This document shows, piece by piece, positions 15,411 through 24,540 of a DNA stretch of 64,000 nucleotides (positions within the stretch are counted from its first letter, which is position 1; each line of letters starts with the position of its first letter). The stretch is from contig NZ_KQ440396.1 in the NCBI RefSeq assembly GCF_001281175.1, positions 62,001 through 126,000 on the forward strand, written 5' to 3'. Source of the stretch: Apilactobacillus apinorum. Lineage in GTDB: Bacteria > Bacillota > Bacilli > Lactobacillales > Lactobacillaceae. A program made the position numbers and the translations under genes. The notes below the pieces were generated by a model. That model was not told where the DNA came from. It did not search any database and saw only the letters and a program-made list of their open reading frames with translations.

Positions 15411-17905
15411 TAATCGTTAATTTTAAATTTAATTTTAGCTCCGACTTCTTGGGAACTATTAGCATGATCAACTTTGACGTTTAATTGTTTAAATGGGAAG
15501 GTTGCTTGCATCTGAGTAGTTATATTTGAAATATCAGGCATAGAAGCCATAAGGGCGTCTATATCTAACTTCTTAGTATAGAATCTGACAAGGGCGCGTA
15601 CCCAATTAATTCCTGTCGCCCTGCTTAGGAAAATTGTTTCAGTAAGTCTTAGTGGTCTAATTCCAACATATTCTGATTCACCATTCTTATTTTGATTAAA
15701 CAAGATTTGGACTAAACCAATCCAATTAGAACTCGCGATATGCTCTTTAGATAACTGAATATCTTGTTCTAAAGTACTTTCGTCTAAAACATATGGTGTT
15801 TCATAGGCAGTTACATAATCTAAATCACTCTTATTATTGCTAATAAGCTTTTCAGTAGATATGAAGTAACTGTCTTCTTTAGTAACAAAGAAGTTCAATG
15901 CATAAGTAACATCTTTCGGTAAAACAACCCCTGTTTCTTGATCAGGTGGAAGCACTTGAACATTTAAATTGGTGTATTGTTTCAATTGTTTTAATAAGAA
16001 ATGACGATTTCCAGGAATAAATACCCTAACCGGTTTTTCCAGTTCAATTATATTAAGAATTGCTCCTAATTGAATTGGTTCAATGTATTGTTTATCACTG
16101 ATTTGAGGGCTCAATGATAAAGCATTGGGATTATTATTCATTACAATTGTCTTGTAACCAATTTTATGAAGTTGAATTAGCATCTCAGCTGTATAATAAT
16201 CAGCCGCAGTATTTGGTCCGAGTTTATTTCCCCCACGTCCAATTACCAAAGCTGTCTTTTCAGATTCTCGATGGGATTCGTTTTCAACTTCATAACTACT
16301 GTAAAACGATCTAATATTTTGATCAAATTCACCAGCTGAAGGTTCAATTGTTTTATAAGTTGGATATTCATTTTCAGCATGATATAAAGCTCTAACTGAT
16401 TCAATTGGTTCTTGCCAAGTTTCAGCCATCATACCATCACCAAAGCCAAAGTCATGTGCTACTTCGATAGTACTGAGTTTCATTGGTTCTTTAATGATTA
16501 ACTCTTCAACATCCAACAATGCCTTTAATTTATAGAAATAGAATTGGTTAATCTTTGTTAATTCTTCTAATTCATCAATTTGATAACCACGTCTAAGTGC
16601 TTCGATTAACACTAGTAAACGATCAGATTTAGGATGAATTAATTGACTAATCAATTCATCATTACTAATTTCTTTCATACTTGGTAATACATCTCTAGGT
16701 GAAAACTGTGAACTTCTAAGCGCTTTTAGTAACGCTTCTTCAACAGTTCTTCCCACACCAATGGTAGAACCCACAGATTTCATTTTTGTACCTAAATGCT
16801 GATCTGCTTCTCGAATATTATCAAAAGGCCATACTGGCATTTTAACAACAACATGGTCTAATGTTGGCTCCATAATTGGGGTTAAATGATGATAGTTATT
16901 GTGCAATTTAATTTCGTTTAATGAATTGCCTAACAATAAGTTCGTACATACATAAACCAATGGATATCCTGTAGAACGTGCAGCTAATGCAGTACTACTA
17001 TTAATGATTGGATTGATTTTAGTTACGTAATAGTTCGAACCATCGTTTGTATCTAGAGCAAATTGAATATGACATGCTCCGATTATGTTTAAGTAATCCA
17101 TAATTTTGAATGTTGCTGTTCTGATATTTTGGTATTCAATATCATTTAATGTCTGAACCGGGGTGATAATCATTGAATCACCAGAATGGACTCCAACAGC
17201 ATCAATATTTTCCAAACCAGCAATTAAAATTTTAGTGTTAGTTTGATCTCTAACCCCTACTGTTTCAACTTGTTTGTATCCAACAATGCTCTTTTCAATT
17301 ACGCATACGCTGTCATCCTTAAATTCATCTTCAAGTAAATCGGATAAGTCTTCAGCATTGTTACAAATGATTCTTTCAGTGCTTTCTCTTTGGTTAACTT
17401 TTTTGATGTTAACGGGGAAACCAATATCTCTAACCACCGCAAAAGCTTCAGATTCACTTCTAATTATTTTGGAAGGAACGGCTGGTTCAGAAACACTATT
17501 AATTGCGGCTTTCATTTTATCAGGACTATTTAGAACCTTTAATGATTCCTTGGAAATACCCAATACTTTCACATTTAAATCTTCTAAAATACCTTGATTA
17601 ATTAATTCCTGAGCAACATGAACAGCCCTTAGTCCTCCTGTAATCGGAATAAGAGCGTCTGGTTGTTCTTTATTTAAAACATCAATTACGTTTTTGACAT
17701 TAATTTCTTTGATAAAAATATTAGCGGGTTGAACTTCAGAAAGAGTTAATGAAAATGGATTATTATCCATCACTAGTACTGAAATACCTAACTTTTTTAA
17801 GGCTACCATCATTTGAAATGCTGATGCATCTAGCTCAGTTTCACTACCAATTTTAGAAGGTCCCCCACCTAGAATTAATACCTTTTTTATTTCATTATCG
17901 ATCAT
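15410..17905 (-). CDS. Degenerate carbamoyl-phosphate synthetase large-subunit-like protein (pseudoenzyme)
   Basis: Homologous to CarB but 831 residues instead of about 1060. In the first synthetase half the glycine-rich ATP loop is replaced by residues 168-178 (KKVNQRESTER). The metal-ligand Glu is Lys296 and the following Arg is Ile300 in KINPIINSSTALA, although Gln281 and Asn298 remain. The oligomerisation domain is well kept (SDRLLVLIEALRRG; GEFDQNIRSFYSSYEVENES). The second half keeps a pre-ATP-grasp fold (about 550-660). It has lost most of the ATP-grasp domain and all ligands in the EVNPRASR equivalent, here GIRPLRLT (748-755), and lacks the C-terminal allosteric domain. The frame is intact, with no frameshift. 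The carA stop is 3 bases upstream and supplies its ribosome site AAGGAGA. Confidence 0.85.
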   Translation of the reverse strand: MIDNEIKKVLILGGGPSKIGSETELDASAFQMMVALKKLGISVLVMDNNPFSLTLSEVQPANIFIKEINVKNVIDVLNKEQPDALIPITGGLRAVHVAQELINQGILEDLNVKVLGISKESLKVLNSPDKMKAAINSVSEPAVPSKIIRSESEAFAVVRDIGFPVNIKKVNQRESTERIICNNAEDLSDLLEDEFKDDSVCVIEKSIVGYKQVETVGVRDQTNTKILIAGLENIDAVGVHSGDSMIITPVQTLNDIEYQNIRTATFKIMDYLNIIGACHIQFALDTNDGSNYYVTKINPIINSSTALAARSTGYPLVYVCTNLLLGNSLNEIKLHNNYHHLTPIMEPTLDHVVVKMPVWPFDNIREADQHLGTKMKSVGSTIGVGRTVEEALLKALRSSQFSPRDVLPSMKEISNDELISQLIHPKSDRLLVLIEALRRGYQIDELEELTKINQFYFYKLKALLDVEELIIKEPMKLSTIEVAHDFGFGDGMMAETWQEPIESVRALYHAENEYPTYKTIEPSAGEFDQNIRSFYSSYEVENESHRESEKTALVIGRGGNKLGPNTAADYYTAEMLIQLHKIGYKTIVMNNNPNALSLSPQISDKQYIEPIQLGAILNIIELEKPVRVFIPGNRHFLLKQLKQYTNLNVQVLPPDQETGVVLPKDVTYALNFFVTKEDSYFISTEKLISNNKSDLDYVTAYETPYVLDESTLEQDIQLSKEHIASSNWIGLVQILFNQNKNGESEYVGIRPLRLTETIFLSRATGINWVRALVRFYTKKLDIDALMASMPDISNITTQMQATFPFKQLNVKVDHANSSQEVGAKIKFKIND

Positions 17906-17908
17906 ATG

Positions 17909-18982
17909 TTATCTCCTTTGTGAGCTAACGTTTTCTAGAAATTCTTCAAATGTATCCGCACTATCCTGTGGTCCAGGACCTCCATCTGGAGAAAATTGTA
18001 CTGAAAAAGCTGGATAATCACGATGTCTAATCCCTTGTACAGTTCCATTAACTAAATCAACGTATGTGATTAATAATTGGTCATGAATAATGGACTTAGG
18101 ATCAACAGCGTATCCCTCACTTTGTGAAGCATAAATAATTTGATTAGTAATAATTTGTCGAATGGGATGATTGCTACCGTGGTGTTCACCATCTAGTTTA
18201 TAGACATTAGCACCATTGGCCAATGCAAATAATTCATGACCTAATCCCATTGAGAACATTGGAATTTCCTTTTGAACATCCTTAATCATGTCTAAAACAG
18301 AACTAGGTAAGTCTAAAGGTGATCCTGGTCCAGTAGATAAAACTACTCCATCAGGATCTAGGTCAAAAATGGCCTTGCTAGAAGTATCCCAAGGCATGAC
18401 GATAACATTACAGTCAAGGTCTGCTAACTTTCTTAAAATACCGTATTTTAGCCCAAAATCAATTAGTACAATATTGTTACCATCACCAGTGTTTGGAAAT
18501 GGTGATGTTGTAGAAACTTGCTTAACTTGTTGATTGGTTAAAACAGTTGCATGTAATTGATCAAAAGCATGTTCGTCATCAATATCAACAATACTTGCCT
18601 TCATTGTTGGCTTTTTATTTAGTCTACGGGTTAATTCACGGGTATCAATTCCAGCAATTCCTGGGATGTTATGTTGTTTTAAGAAAAGATCTAAATTAAG
18701 GTTCCCTAATCGATTAGTAGAAACATTAGAATATTCCTTTACCACAACACCCTTAGTATTAGTTACAATTGCTTCAAAACTTTTGTGATTAATCCCAGTA
18801 TTACCAATTGATGGTTGGGTGAAAACGATGATTTGATTATGGTAAATTTGATTTGTTATAACTTCTTGATAGCCTAACATATTAGAATTTACAATAATTT
18901 CACCAGTGGTGGTAGCTTCTGCACCAAAGCCTTTTCCCTTATATGATGTTCCATCTTCTAATATTAAATATCTAGTGGTCAT
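17909..18982 (-). CDS. Catalytically dead carbamoyl-phosphate synthetase small-subunit-like protein
   Basis: Homologous to CarA over its full length (357 residues): an N-terminal CPSase_sm domain (GEIIVNSNMLGYQEVIT; GIAGIDTRELTRRL) and a class I glutamine amidotransferase fold (LSTGPGSPLD; EHHGSNHPI). The triad is gone. In the nucleophile elbow, usually GICLGHQ, the sequence reads SMGLGHE with Gly246 at the Cys position. In the usual HPE motif it reads SPD, with Ser331 for His and Asp333 for Glu. It therefore cannot hydrolyse glutamine by the known mechanism. It lies 32 bases after pyrR and is translationally coupled to the carB-like gene. Purifying selection is inferred from the intact frame. 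Confidence 0.87.
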   Translation of the reverse strand: MTTRYLILEDGTSYKGKGFGAEATTTGEIIVNSNMLGYQEVITNQIYHNQIIVFTQPSIGNTGINHKSFEAIVTNTKGVVVKEYSNVSTNRLGNLNLDLFLKQHNIPGIAGIDTRELTRRLNKKPTMKASIVDIDDEHAFDQLHATVLTNQQVKQVSTTSPFPNTGDGNNIVLIDFGLKYGILRKLADLDCNVIVMPWDTSSKAIFDLDPDGVVLSTGPGSPLDLPSSVLDMIKDVQKEIPMFSMGLGHELFALANGANVYKLDGEHHGSNHPIRQIITNQIIYASQSEGYAVDPKSIIHDQLLITYVDLVNGTVQGIRHRDYPAFSVQFSPDGGPGPQDSADTFEEFLENVSSQRR

Positions 18983-19014
18983 AACAATGTCTCCTTAAAT
19001 GAATTATTTAAGAG

Positions 19015-19542
19015 TTACTTTTCATCAATTTCTACTGAATCTTGATCATCAATTTCATCTACTTGAACTTGAATGATTTCTTGTTTAGAAGTTGGAATGT
19101 TTTTACCAACAAAATCAGCTCTAATTGGTAATTCACGATGACCACGGTCAACCAAAACAGCTAAACGAATGTTATTAGGTCTTCCCAATTCAGCAATCGC
19201 TGATAAAGCTGCATTGATAGTTCTACCAGTAAATAATACGTCATCTACTAAGATGATGTTTTTATCTTTCAATGAAACTTCATTATCAGATAGGACTTCT
19301 GGTTCATTATTAGTGTGTTGGATGTCATCACGATACTTAGTAACATCAATTCCAACTACAGGAACTTCTTTGTTTTCTAATTTTTGTAAACGATTAGCGA
19401 TACGTTTAGCAAGATAAATTCCACGAGTTTTAATACCAACTAAAACTAGGTTATTTACCCCTTTATTCTTTTCGATAATTTCATAAGTAATTCTGGTTAA
19501 TGCTCTTTGCATTGCCATTTTATCTACAACTACTTTACTCAA
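19015..19542 (-). CDS. pyrR: Bifunctional pyrimidine regulator PyrR / uracil phosphoribosyltransferase
   Basis: PyrR binds pyr mRNA in response to UMP and has weak uracil phosphoribosyltransferase activity. The PRPP-binding motif is intact ([12 protein letters not shown]), as is the conserved [24 protein letters not shown] block; length 175 is normal. The start is TTG at 19542, with AGGAGG 7 bases upstream. It sits 11 bases after rluD and just before the degenerate carA-like gene. I see no anti-antiterminator leader in the 32-base gap, so it may act on other transcripts or serve the dead CarAB pair. Confidence 0.95.
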   Translation of the reverse strand: MSKVVVDKMAMQRALTRITYEIIEKNKGVNNLVLVGIKTRGIYLAKRIANRLQKLENKEVPVVGIDVTKYRDDIQHTNNEPEVLSDNEVSLKDKNIILVDDVLFTGRTINAALSAIAELGRPNNIRLAVLVDRGHRELPIRADFVGKNIPTSKQEIIQVQVDEIDDQDSVEIDEK

Positions 19543-19553
19543 TACAGTTCCTC

Positions 19554-20471
19554 CTATTTAATCTTATATTTATTTCTTAATTTATTGATTGTTTGTTCAA
19601 AAATTTCAGGTAATGGTGTTTCAAAAACAAGTTGTTCATTGGTTACTGGATGAACGAAACCTAACTTTTTAGCATGTAAAAATTGGCCGTTTCCTTTGAT
19701 GGTGTTTTTAGGTCCGTATAACGGATCGCCTACTAGCGGATGACCAATGTATTTCATATGCACTCTAATTTGATGGGTTCTACCAGTTTCTAAAATGCAA
19801 GATACTAATGTATATTCTCCACCAAATCTTTCTAAGACTTTAAAATGGGTTACTGCGTTCTTACCGTCATCAACAATCCCTTGTTTCTTTCGATCTTTTT
19901 TTGATCTACCAATCGGTGCATTAATTACTCCACTATTTTCTTTTATATTTCCATGGACTAATGCAATGTATTCACGAATGTTAGACTTATCTTTCAATTG
20001 TTGTGAGAGACTTTCATGAGCATAATTATTCTTAGCAATCATCAATAAACCAGAGGTATCCTTATCAATTCGATGAACGATTCCAGGTCTATATGTACCA
20101 TTAATTGTTGATAATGGGCTATGAAATAATAGCGCATTTACTAAAGTATGATTGGGATGACCAGCTGAGGGATGAACTACCATTCCCTGAGGCTTATTCA
20201 CTACTAAAACATCATCATCTTCGTAAACAATATCTAAAGGAATATCTTCTGGTTCAACATTCATTGTTTCCGGTTCAGGTATCTCAACTGTTATTTGATC
20301 ATCAATTTTTACATCATATTTAGGTTTTTTCTTCTCACCGTTAACAAGGACAAGTCCATCTTCAATTAATGATTTTGCTCTTGCTCGGCTTAAATCCTCA
20401 ACGTTATCAGTAAGAGACTTATCTAGTCTAACGCTAGACTCTGTTACTGTATAAGTTACTGTATTACTAAT
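19554..20471 (-). CDS. rluD: RluD-family pseudouridine synthase with apparent ATT start
   Basis: Isomerises uridines in 23S rRNA. The catalytic domain is clear: [22 protein letters not shown] with the catalytic Asp, and [10 protein letters not shown]. The frame stays open upstream of the internal ATG at 20264 and encodes a normal S4 RNA-binding domain ([20 protein letters not shown], then EDGLVLVNG), so the true protein is about 305 residues. No ATG, GTG or TTG lies between the upstream stop and the S4 domain. The only plausible initiator is ATT (20471-20469), overlapping the lspA stop, 8 bases after a GG of the ribosome-site-like GGTGAT. Start is inferred. Confidence 0.85.
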   Translation of the reverse strand: MSNTVTYTVTESSVRLDKSLTDNVEDLSRARAKSLIEDGLVLVNGEKKKPKYDVKIDDQITVEIPEPETMNVEPEDIPLDIVYEDDDVLVVNKPQGMVVHPSAGHPNHTLVNALLFHSPLSTINGTYRPGIVHRIDKDTSGLLMIAKNNYAHESLSQQLKDKSNIREYIALVHGNIKENSGVINAPIGRSKKDRKKQGIVDDGKNAVTHFKVLERFGGEYTLVSCILETGRTHQIRVHMKYIGHPLVGDPLYGPKNTIKGNGQFLHAKKLGFVHPVTNEQLVFETPLPEIFEQTINKLRNKYKIK

Positions 20472-20919
20472 CTAAATCACCATCTCTTAATATTGCAATG
20501 AATAGAATAACAATTCCAAAAGTGATACAAATGTCTGCAAAATTAAAAATTGGGAAATTAATAAAATCAACTTGGAACATGTCAACTACATATCCATCAA
20601 ATAATCGATTAATAAAATTACCAATAATTCCTGACAATAAAATTGTTAAACTAATTACATATAATTTTCTATCTTTTAATTTTATCATAAAGTAGATAAC
20701 CGCAACGACAGCAACAAATGTAATGATTGAAAATAACCATTGTTGTCCCTGCAAAATACTCCAAGCAGCACCACTGTTGTGAATGTTTGCAATAGATAAT
20801 ACTCCAGGGATGAATGTTCTAGCTGTATTTTCTAAAATATTCGCAGAAATCCAAATTTTAATAATTTGATCAATTCCTACCAAAGCGATAACACTTAATA
20901 TAATATACAAAATCGGCAT
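20467..20919 (-). CDS. lspA: Lipoprotein signal peptidase (signal peptidase II)
   Basis: Membrane aspartyl protease that removes signal peptides from prolipoproteins. The 150-residue protein has four hydrophobic helices and the family boxes NIHNSGAAWSILQG, GNFINRLFDGYVVDMF and NFADICITFG. The two catalytic Asp residues are in VVDM and FADI. It follows fhs by 10 bases and overlaps the start of rluD by 5 bases. Confidence 0.95.
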   Translation of the reverse strand: MPILYIILSVIALVGIDQIIKIWISANILENTARTFIPGVLSIANIHNSGAAWSILQGQQWLFSIITFVAVVAVIYFMIKLKDRKLYVISLTILLSGIIGNFINRLFDGYVVDMFQVDFINFPIFNFADICITFGIVILFIAILRDGDLD

Positions 20920-20929
20920 GCTTTAACTC

Positions 20930-22585
20930 CTAAAACAATCCAGTAATCTTTCCATCATTATCAATGTCCATGTTTAAGGCAGCTGGATGAGATGGAAGAC
21001 CCGGCATTGTAAGTATTTTTCCGGTTAATGCAACAATGAAACCAGCACCTAATTTAGGTTGAAGTTCACTAACGTTGATAGTGAAATCTTCAGGTGCACC
21101 TAATTGTTTTGCATCATCAGAAAATGAATATTGTGTTTTGGCTACACAGATTGGTAATTTATCCCAACCATATTTTTCCATTGTTTTTAATTGACGTTTT
21201 GCTTTCGCACTTAAAACAACATTCTTACCATGATAAATCTTAGTAACAATAGATTCTAACTTCACCATAAATTCATCATCATCTTCGTATAATGGTTTGA
21301 ATTCATCGTTATTTTCACAAAGTGCAACTAATTCATTTGCTAAATCAGTAGCACCTGCCCCGCCGTTTTCCCAAACGGTTGTATTAAATGGCTTTACACC
21401 TTGTTTGGTAATGTAGTCATTCAATGCATTAATTTCTTTTTCTGTATCGCTTGAAAATTCGTTAATTGCAACAACTACAGGTTTGTTATATTGCTTCATG
21501 TTAGCAATATGTCTACCTAAGTTCTTAGCACCTGATAGTAAAGCATCAACGTTTTCTTCGTCGAGATCGTTTTTGTTAACTCCACCGTTTAACTTTAATG
21601 CTCTCACAGTTGCAACGATTACAATTGCATCTGGACGATGTCCCAATTTCTTTGAAGTGATATCTAAGAATTTTTCTCCACCTAAATCAGCACCAAATCC
21701 AGCTTCAGTAATTGCATAATCAGCATGTTGCATTGCAGCTTTAGTTGCAAGAATACTGTTACAACCATGTGCAATATTAGCAAAAGGACCACCATGAATA
21801 AATGCTGGTGTATGTTCTAGTGTTTGAACTAAGTTAGGTTTAATAGCATCTTTTAATAATAATGCTAACGCACCCGTAACACCTAAATCATTTACTGTTA
21901 CAGGTTCTCTATCATAGTTGTATCCAATTAAAATTTTACCTAATTTGTTTTTTAAATCTGCTAAATTTTCACTTAGACATAAAACAGCCATAATTTCGCT
22001 AGCAACTGTAATGTCAAAACCGTCTTCTCTAGGAACACCCGATGTTCTACCACCTAATCCAATAACAACCTTTCTAAGTTCACGGTCATTAATATCTACG
22101 ACACGTTTCCATGTAATAGTTCTAGGATCAATATTTAGTTTGTTACCATGATGAATATGATTATCAATTAATGCTGATAAAGTATCATGTGCTTCAGTAA
22201 TCGCTGGAAAATCACCTGTAAAGAACAAGTTAATATCTTCCATTGGTGCTACTTGTGAATATCCACCACCTGTAGCTCCACCCTTAATTCCCATGACAGG
22301 TCCTAATGATGGTTCTCTTAGTGCAATTGCACATGATTGATTAATACGATGGAATGCGTCTCCTAATCCAATTGTTAAAGTTGTCTTACCTTCTCCTGCA
22401 GCAGTTGGATTAATGGAAGTAACTAAAATTAGTTTTCCATTTTTTTCACCCTTAAAAGGTAAATTTAATTTTGCTTTATATTTACCGTATGGTTCGTATT
22501 CGTTGATTCCAATGTTTAATTGTGAAGCAATATCATTAATGTTAACTAAATCGGCTGATTGTGAAATTTCAATATCTGTTTTCAT
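20930..22585 (-). CDS. fhs: Formate-tetrahydrofolate ligase
   Basis: ATP-dependent synthesis of 10-formyl-tetrahydrofolate from formate, feeding purine and fMet-tRNA formation. The 551-residue length is typical. Signatures include the phosphate loop [11 protein letters not shown], the [14 protein letters not shown] segment and the THF/formate region [16 protein letters not shown]. It is preceded by ebsA (22-base gap) and followed by lspA (10-base gap). Folate supply by the riboswitch-controlled FolT at 12894 is a sensible functional link. Confidence 0.97.
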   Translation of the reverse strand: MKTDIEISQSADLVNINDIASQLNIGINEYEPYGKYKAKLNLPFKGEKNGKLILVTSINPTAAGEGKTTLTIGLGDAFHRINQSCAIALREPSLGPVMGIKGGATGGGYSQVAPMEDINLFFTGDFPAITEAHDTLSALIDNHIHHGNKLNIDPRTITWKRVVDINDRELRKVVIGLGGRTSGVPREDGFDITVASEIMAVLCLSENLADLKNKLGKILIGYNYDREPVTVNDLGVTGALALLLKDAIKPNLVQTLEHTPAFIHGGPFANIAHGCNSILATKAAMQHADYAITEAGFGADLGGEKFLDITSKKLGHRPDAIVIVATVRALKLNGGVNKNDLDEENVDALLSGAKNLGRHIANMKQYNKPVVVAINEFSSDTEKEINALNDYITKQGVKPFNTTVWENGGAGATDLANELVALCENNDEFKPLYEDDDEFMVKLESIVTKIYHGKNVVLSAKAKRQLKTMEKYGWDKLPICVAKTQYSFSDDAKQLGAPEDFTINVSELQPKLGAGFIVALTGKILTMPGLPSHPAALNMDIDNDGKITGLF

Positions 22586-22607
22586 GGTAAGAACATCTCC
22601 TAGTTAA

Positions 22608-22991
22608 TTATTTATTAATTAAATTACTTAATTCAATTACAGAATTAGATGGTAATAATAAGTCAAATTTCCTATTATTAACTACTATAGTAGCACGATG
22701 CTTAGTGAAATTAACAGAGTCAATATCAGAAATTTTGACATCTAGCCATTTTGGATTTAATAGTCTGCTAATAATGATTCTGTCATCTACTACTGTTATT
22801 TTTCTAAATATAATTTGAAATAATGTAAATAAACAAAAAACTAAAAAGAAAAAGATGGTAATCCACTGTATAACAGTTACTTCTAGCCAGAAAATTATCG
22901 CGATAAATAACAATGCGAACGTCCAGGTCCAGTCGATTACCGTATGTAGTGGTTCCGGTTGGTATAAAAATGTTCGTTTTTGGGTTATCAT
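22608..22991 (-). CDS. ebsA: EbsA family membrane protein
   Basis: A 127-residue protein with two adjacent membrane segments (about residues 20-60, WTWTFALLFIAIIFWLEV and on), followed by a cytosolic PH-like beta domain (ITVVDDRIIISRLLNPKW). The N-terminal pattern RTFLYQPEP and the neighbourhood of an RNase HI-like gene match Lactobacillales EbsA. That protein was originally described as pore-forming, and its true role is unclear. It heads the leftward operon that includes fhs, lspA, rluD and pyrR. Confidence 0.7.
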   Translation of the reverse strand: MITQKRTFLYQPEPLHTVIDWTWTFALLFIAIIFWLEVTVIQWITIFFFLVFCLFTLFQIIFRKITVVDDRIIISRLLNPKWLDVKISDIDSVNFTKHRATIVVNNRKFDLLLPSNSVIELSNLINK

Positions 22992-23018
22992 TAAATAAAA
23001 CCTTCCTTTGGAGAATTT

Positions 23019-23414
23019 ATGATTATGTTTAAATTATACACTGATGCAGCCACTATGAACAATTCCGGAAACAGTTCTTGCGGAATATTAATTGTTCATG
23101 AAAACCAACAATATCAATATAAGCTTAAATTAGAGTCAAAAAATAATCATGAAGCTGAATTTGAAGCTTGCTTGTTGGGATTTAAACAACTAGAAAAACT
23201 AATTAAATCCGATGATATTGTTGTTTATTATACGGATAGTAAAATCGTTCATGAAAGTTTAGAAAAACAATATGCTAAACATTTTCAAGATTACGTTGAT
23301 AAAATTTTAAATGAACAAAGTAAATATAGTTTAGTTATTAATAATTGGATTGAGGATACAAAAAATGAAGGTGCCCACAATCTTGCGACGCAGGCCCTTC
23401 ATTTATTTTATTAG
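23019..23414 (+). CDS. RNase HI family protein
   Basis: A small (131-residue) RNase H fold protein. Acidic residues of the active site are visible in YTDAAT, HEAEFEAC and YYTDSK. The fourth position, usually Asp in an ADxLA motif, is His in GAHNLATQAL, a variant I recall for the EbsB-like/reverse-transcriptase-like RNase HI subgroup. It may degrade RNA in RNA-DNA hybrids, but activity is not certain. The gene is divergent from ebsA. Its end overlaps the convergent oxidoreductase gene by 12 bases, and no terminator separates them. Confidence 0.85.
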   Translation: MIMFKLYTDAATMNNSGNSSCGILIVHENQQYQYKLKLESKNNHEAEFEACLLGFKQLEKLIKSDDIVVYYTDSKIVHESLEKQYAKHFQDYVDKILNEQSKYSLVINNWIEDTKNEGAHNLATQALHLFY

Positions 23415-24527
23415 TTTAATATAATTTTCTATTGGCTTTCTATATTTATCGATATCTGTTGATAGGTTGTCTGTTGCCATTTCAGCTAAAATCTTTCCTA
23501 CTAACGGTCCTGTAGTTAAACCTGATGATCCTAGTCCACTACCGACTAGGATTTTTTCGTATCCAGGAATTTCACCAAAAAATGGAGCAAAGTCACTAGT
23601 ATAAGCTCTAGTCCCAATTTTAACGCGAATTAGATTTTCAGCAGAAAGGGATGGTAATAATGATGTTGCACTGTTCAATAGGTCATCTATTACGTCAGAG
23701 TCTGGGTTTAGATCGAAATCCTTATCGTTTTCATGACTAGCACCAACAATCAAACGTCCATTACCTAATGGAATAAAGTCAGATTCTCCTTCAGGCATTA
23801 AAACTGGCATGTCTTCATCAGACATATTTATATGATTGATTGATAATTCGATTAATTGTCCCTTTTGAGGTCTTACGTCTACTTCTAGAGGTAATTCTGC
23901 TAAAACATTTTTTGTCCATGCCCCAGTAGCTAAAATGATTTTATCAAACTGAATTTCTTCACCATCACAGACTACATTAGTTTTTTCATTAATAGTAATT
24001 TCTTTATTTACTACAGAAACACCATTATTTTTAGCGATTTTTAACAAATGGTCAGTATACTTATCACCTTTGATTCTTGCCCCACCGGTTACTAATAACC
24101 CTGGAATATTAGAATCTATAATTGGAATATGTCTTTTAACCTCATCGGGTGTTAACTTATATATTTCACCAATTGTATCAGTATCATTACTTCGTTCAAT
24201 TGCTAAATCGTATAGATTTGAGATATCTTCTAATTTATTTCTAGTAATGATAGTTCCACATTGATTGTAAATACCTTTAGACATATTTGTTTTTTCAGCG
24301 ATAGAGCTTAAAAGTGTTGCACCATCTTTGGATAATTCATACCAAGATTTGTTTCTTCTCTTTGATAACCAAGGAGAAATTATTCCAGCAGCAGCTTTAG
24401 TAGCTTGACCAACTCCATAATCAAACACTGTAATGTCTAAATCATCTTTTTTATTAAATTCACTGAGATAATACGCAGCAGTTGATCCAACTATTCCGCC
24501 ACCAATTATTGCAATGCTTTGAGTCAA
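23403..24527 (-). CDS. FAD-dependent oxidoreductase, D-amino-acid/glycine oxidase (DAO) family
   Basis: A 374-residue flavoprotein starting with the dinucleotide-binding motif IAIIGGGIVGSTAAYYLSE. It ends with the DAO-type FAD segment (LVGSGLGSSGLTTGPLVGK). Substrate is unclear: members oxidise glycine, D-amino acids or secondary amines. The C-terminal GSGLGSSGL is typical of glycine/D-amino acid oxidase-like proteins of lactobacilli. It is directly downstream of the rRNA methyltransferase gene (13-base gap), probably one transcript. Confidence 0.85.
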   Translation of the reverse strand: MTQSIAIIGGGIVGSTAAYYLSEFNKKDDLDITVFDYGVGQATKAAAGIISPWLSKRRNKSWYELSKDGATLLSSIAEKTNMSKGIYNQCGTIITRNKLEDISNLYDLAIERSNDTDTIGEIYKLTPDEVKRHIPIIDSNIPGLLVTGGARIKGDKYTDHLLKIAKNNGVSVVNKEITINEKTNVVCDGEEIQFDKIILATGAWTKNVLAELPLEVDVRPQKGQLIELSINHINMSDEDMPVLMPEGESDFIPLGNGRLIVGASHENDKDFDLNPDSDVIDDLLNSATSLLPSLSAENLIRVKIGTRAYTSDFAPFFGEIPGYEKILVGSGLGSSGLTTGPLVGKILAEMATDNLSTDIDKYRKPIENYIKLIK

Positions 24528-24540
24528 TATATAACATCCT

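Noticed and set aside
15410-17905. CarB-like gene as a frameshifted pseudogene
   Set aside because: The shortened region is flanked by in-frame segments that still align with CarB (pre-ATP-grasp and the terminal FLSRATGI part), and there is no internal stop; an internal deletion fits better.
18983-19014. PyrR-dependent attenuator between pyrR and the carA-like gene
   Set aside because: The gap is only 32 bases and contains a ribosome site but no anti-antiterminator or terminator hairpin.
19554-20264. rluD as a 236-residue protein starting at the internal ATG
   Set aside because: The upstream in-frame sequence encodes a conserved S4 domain of the RluD family, so the shorter version would discard real protein.
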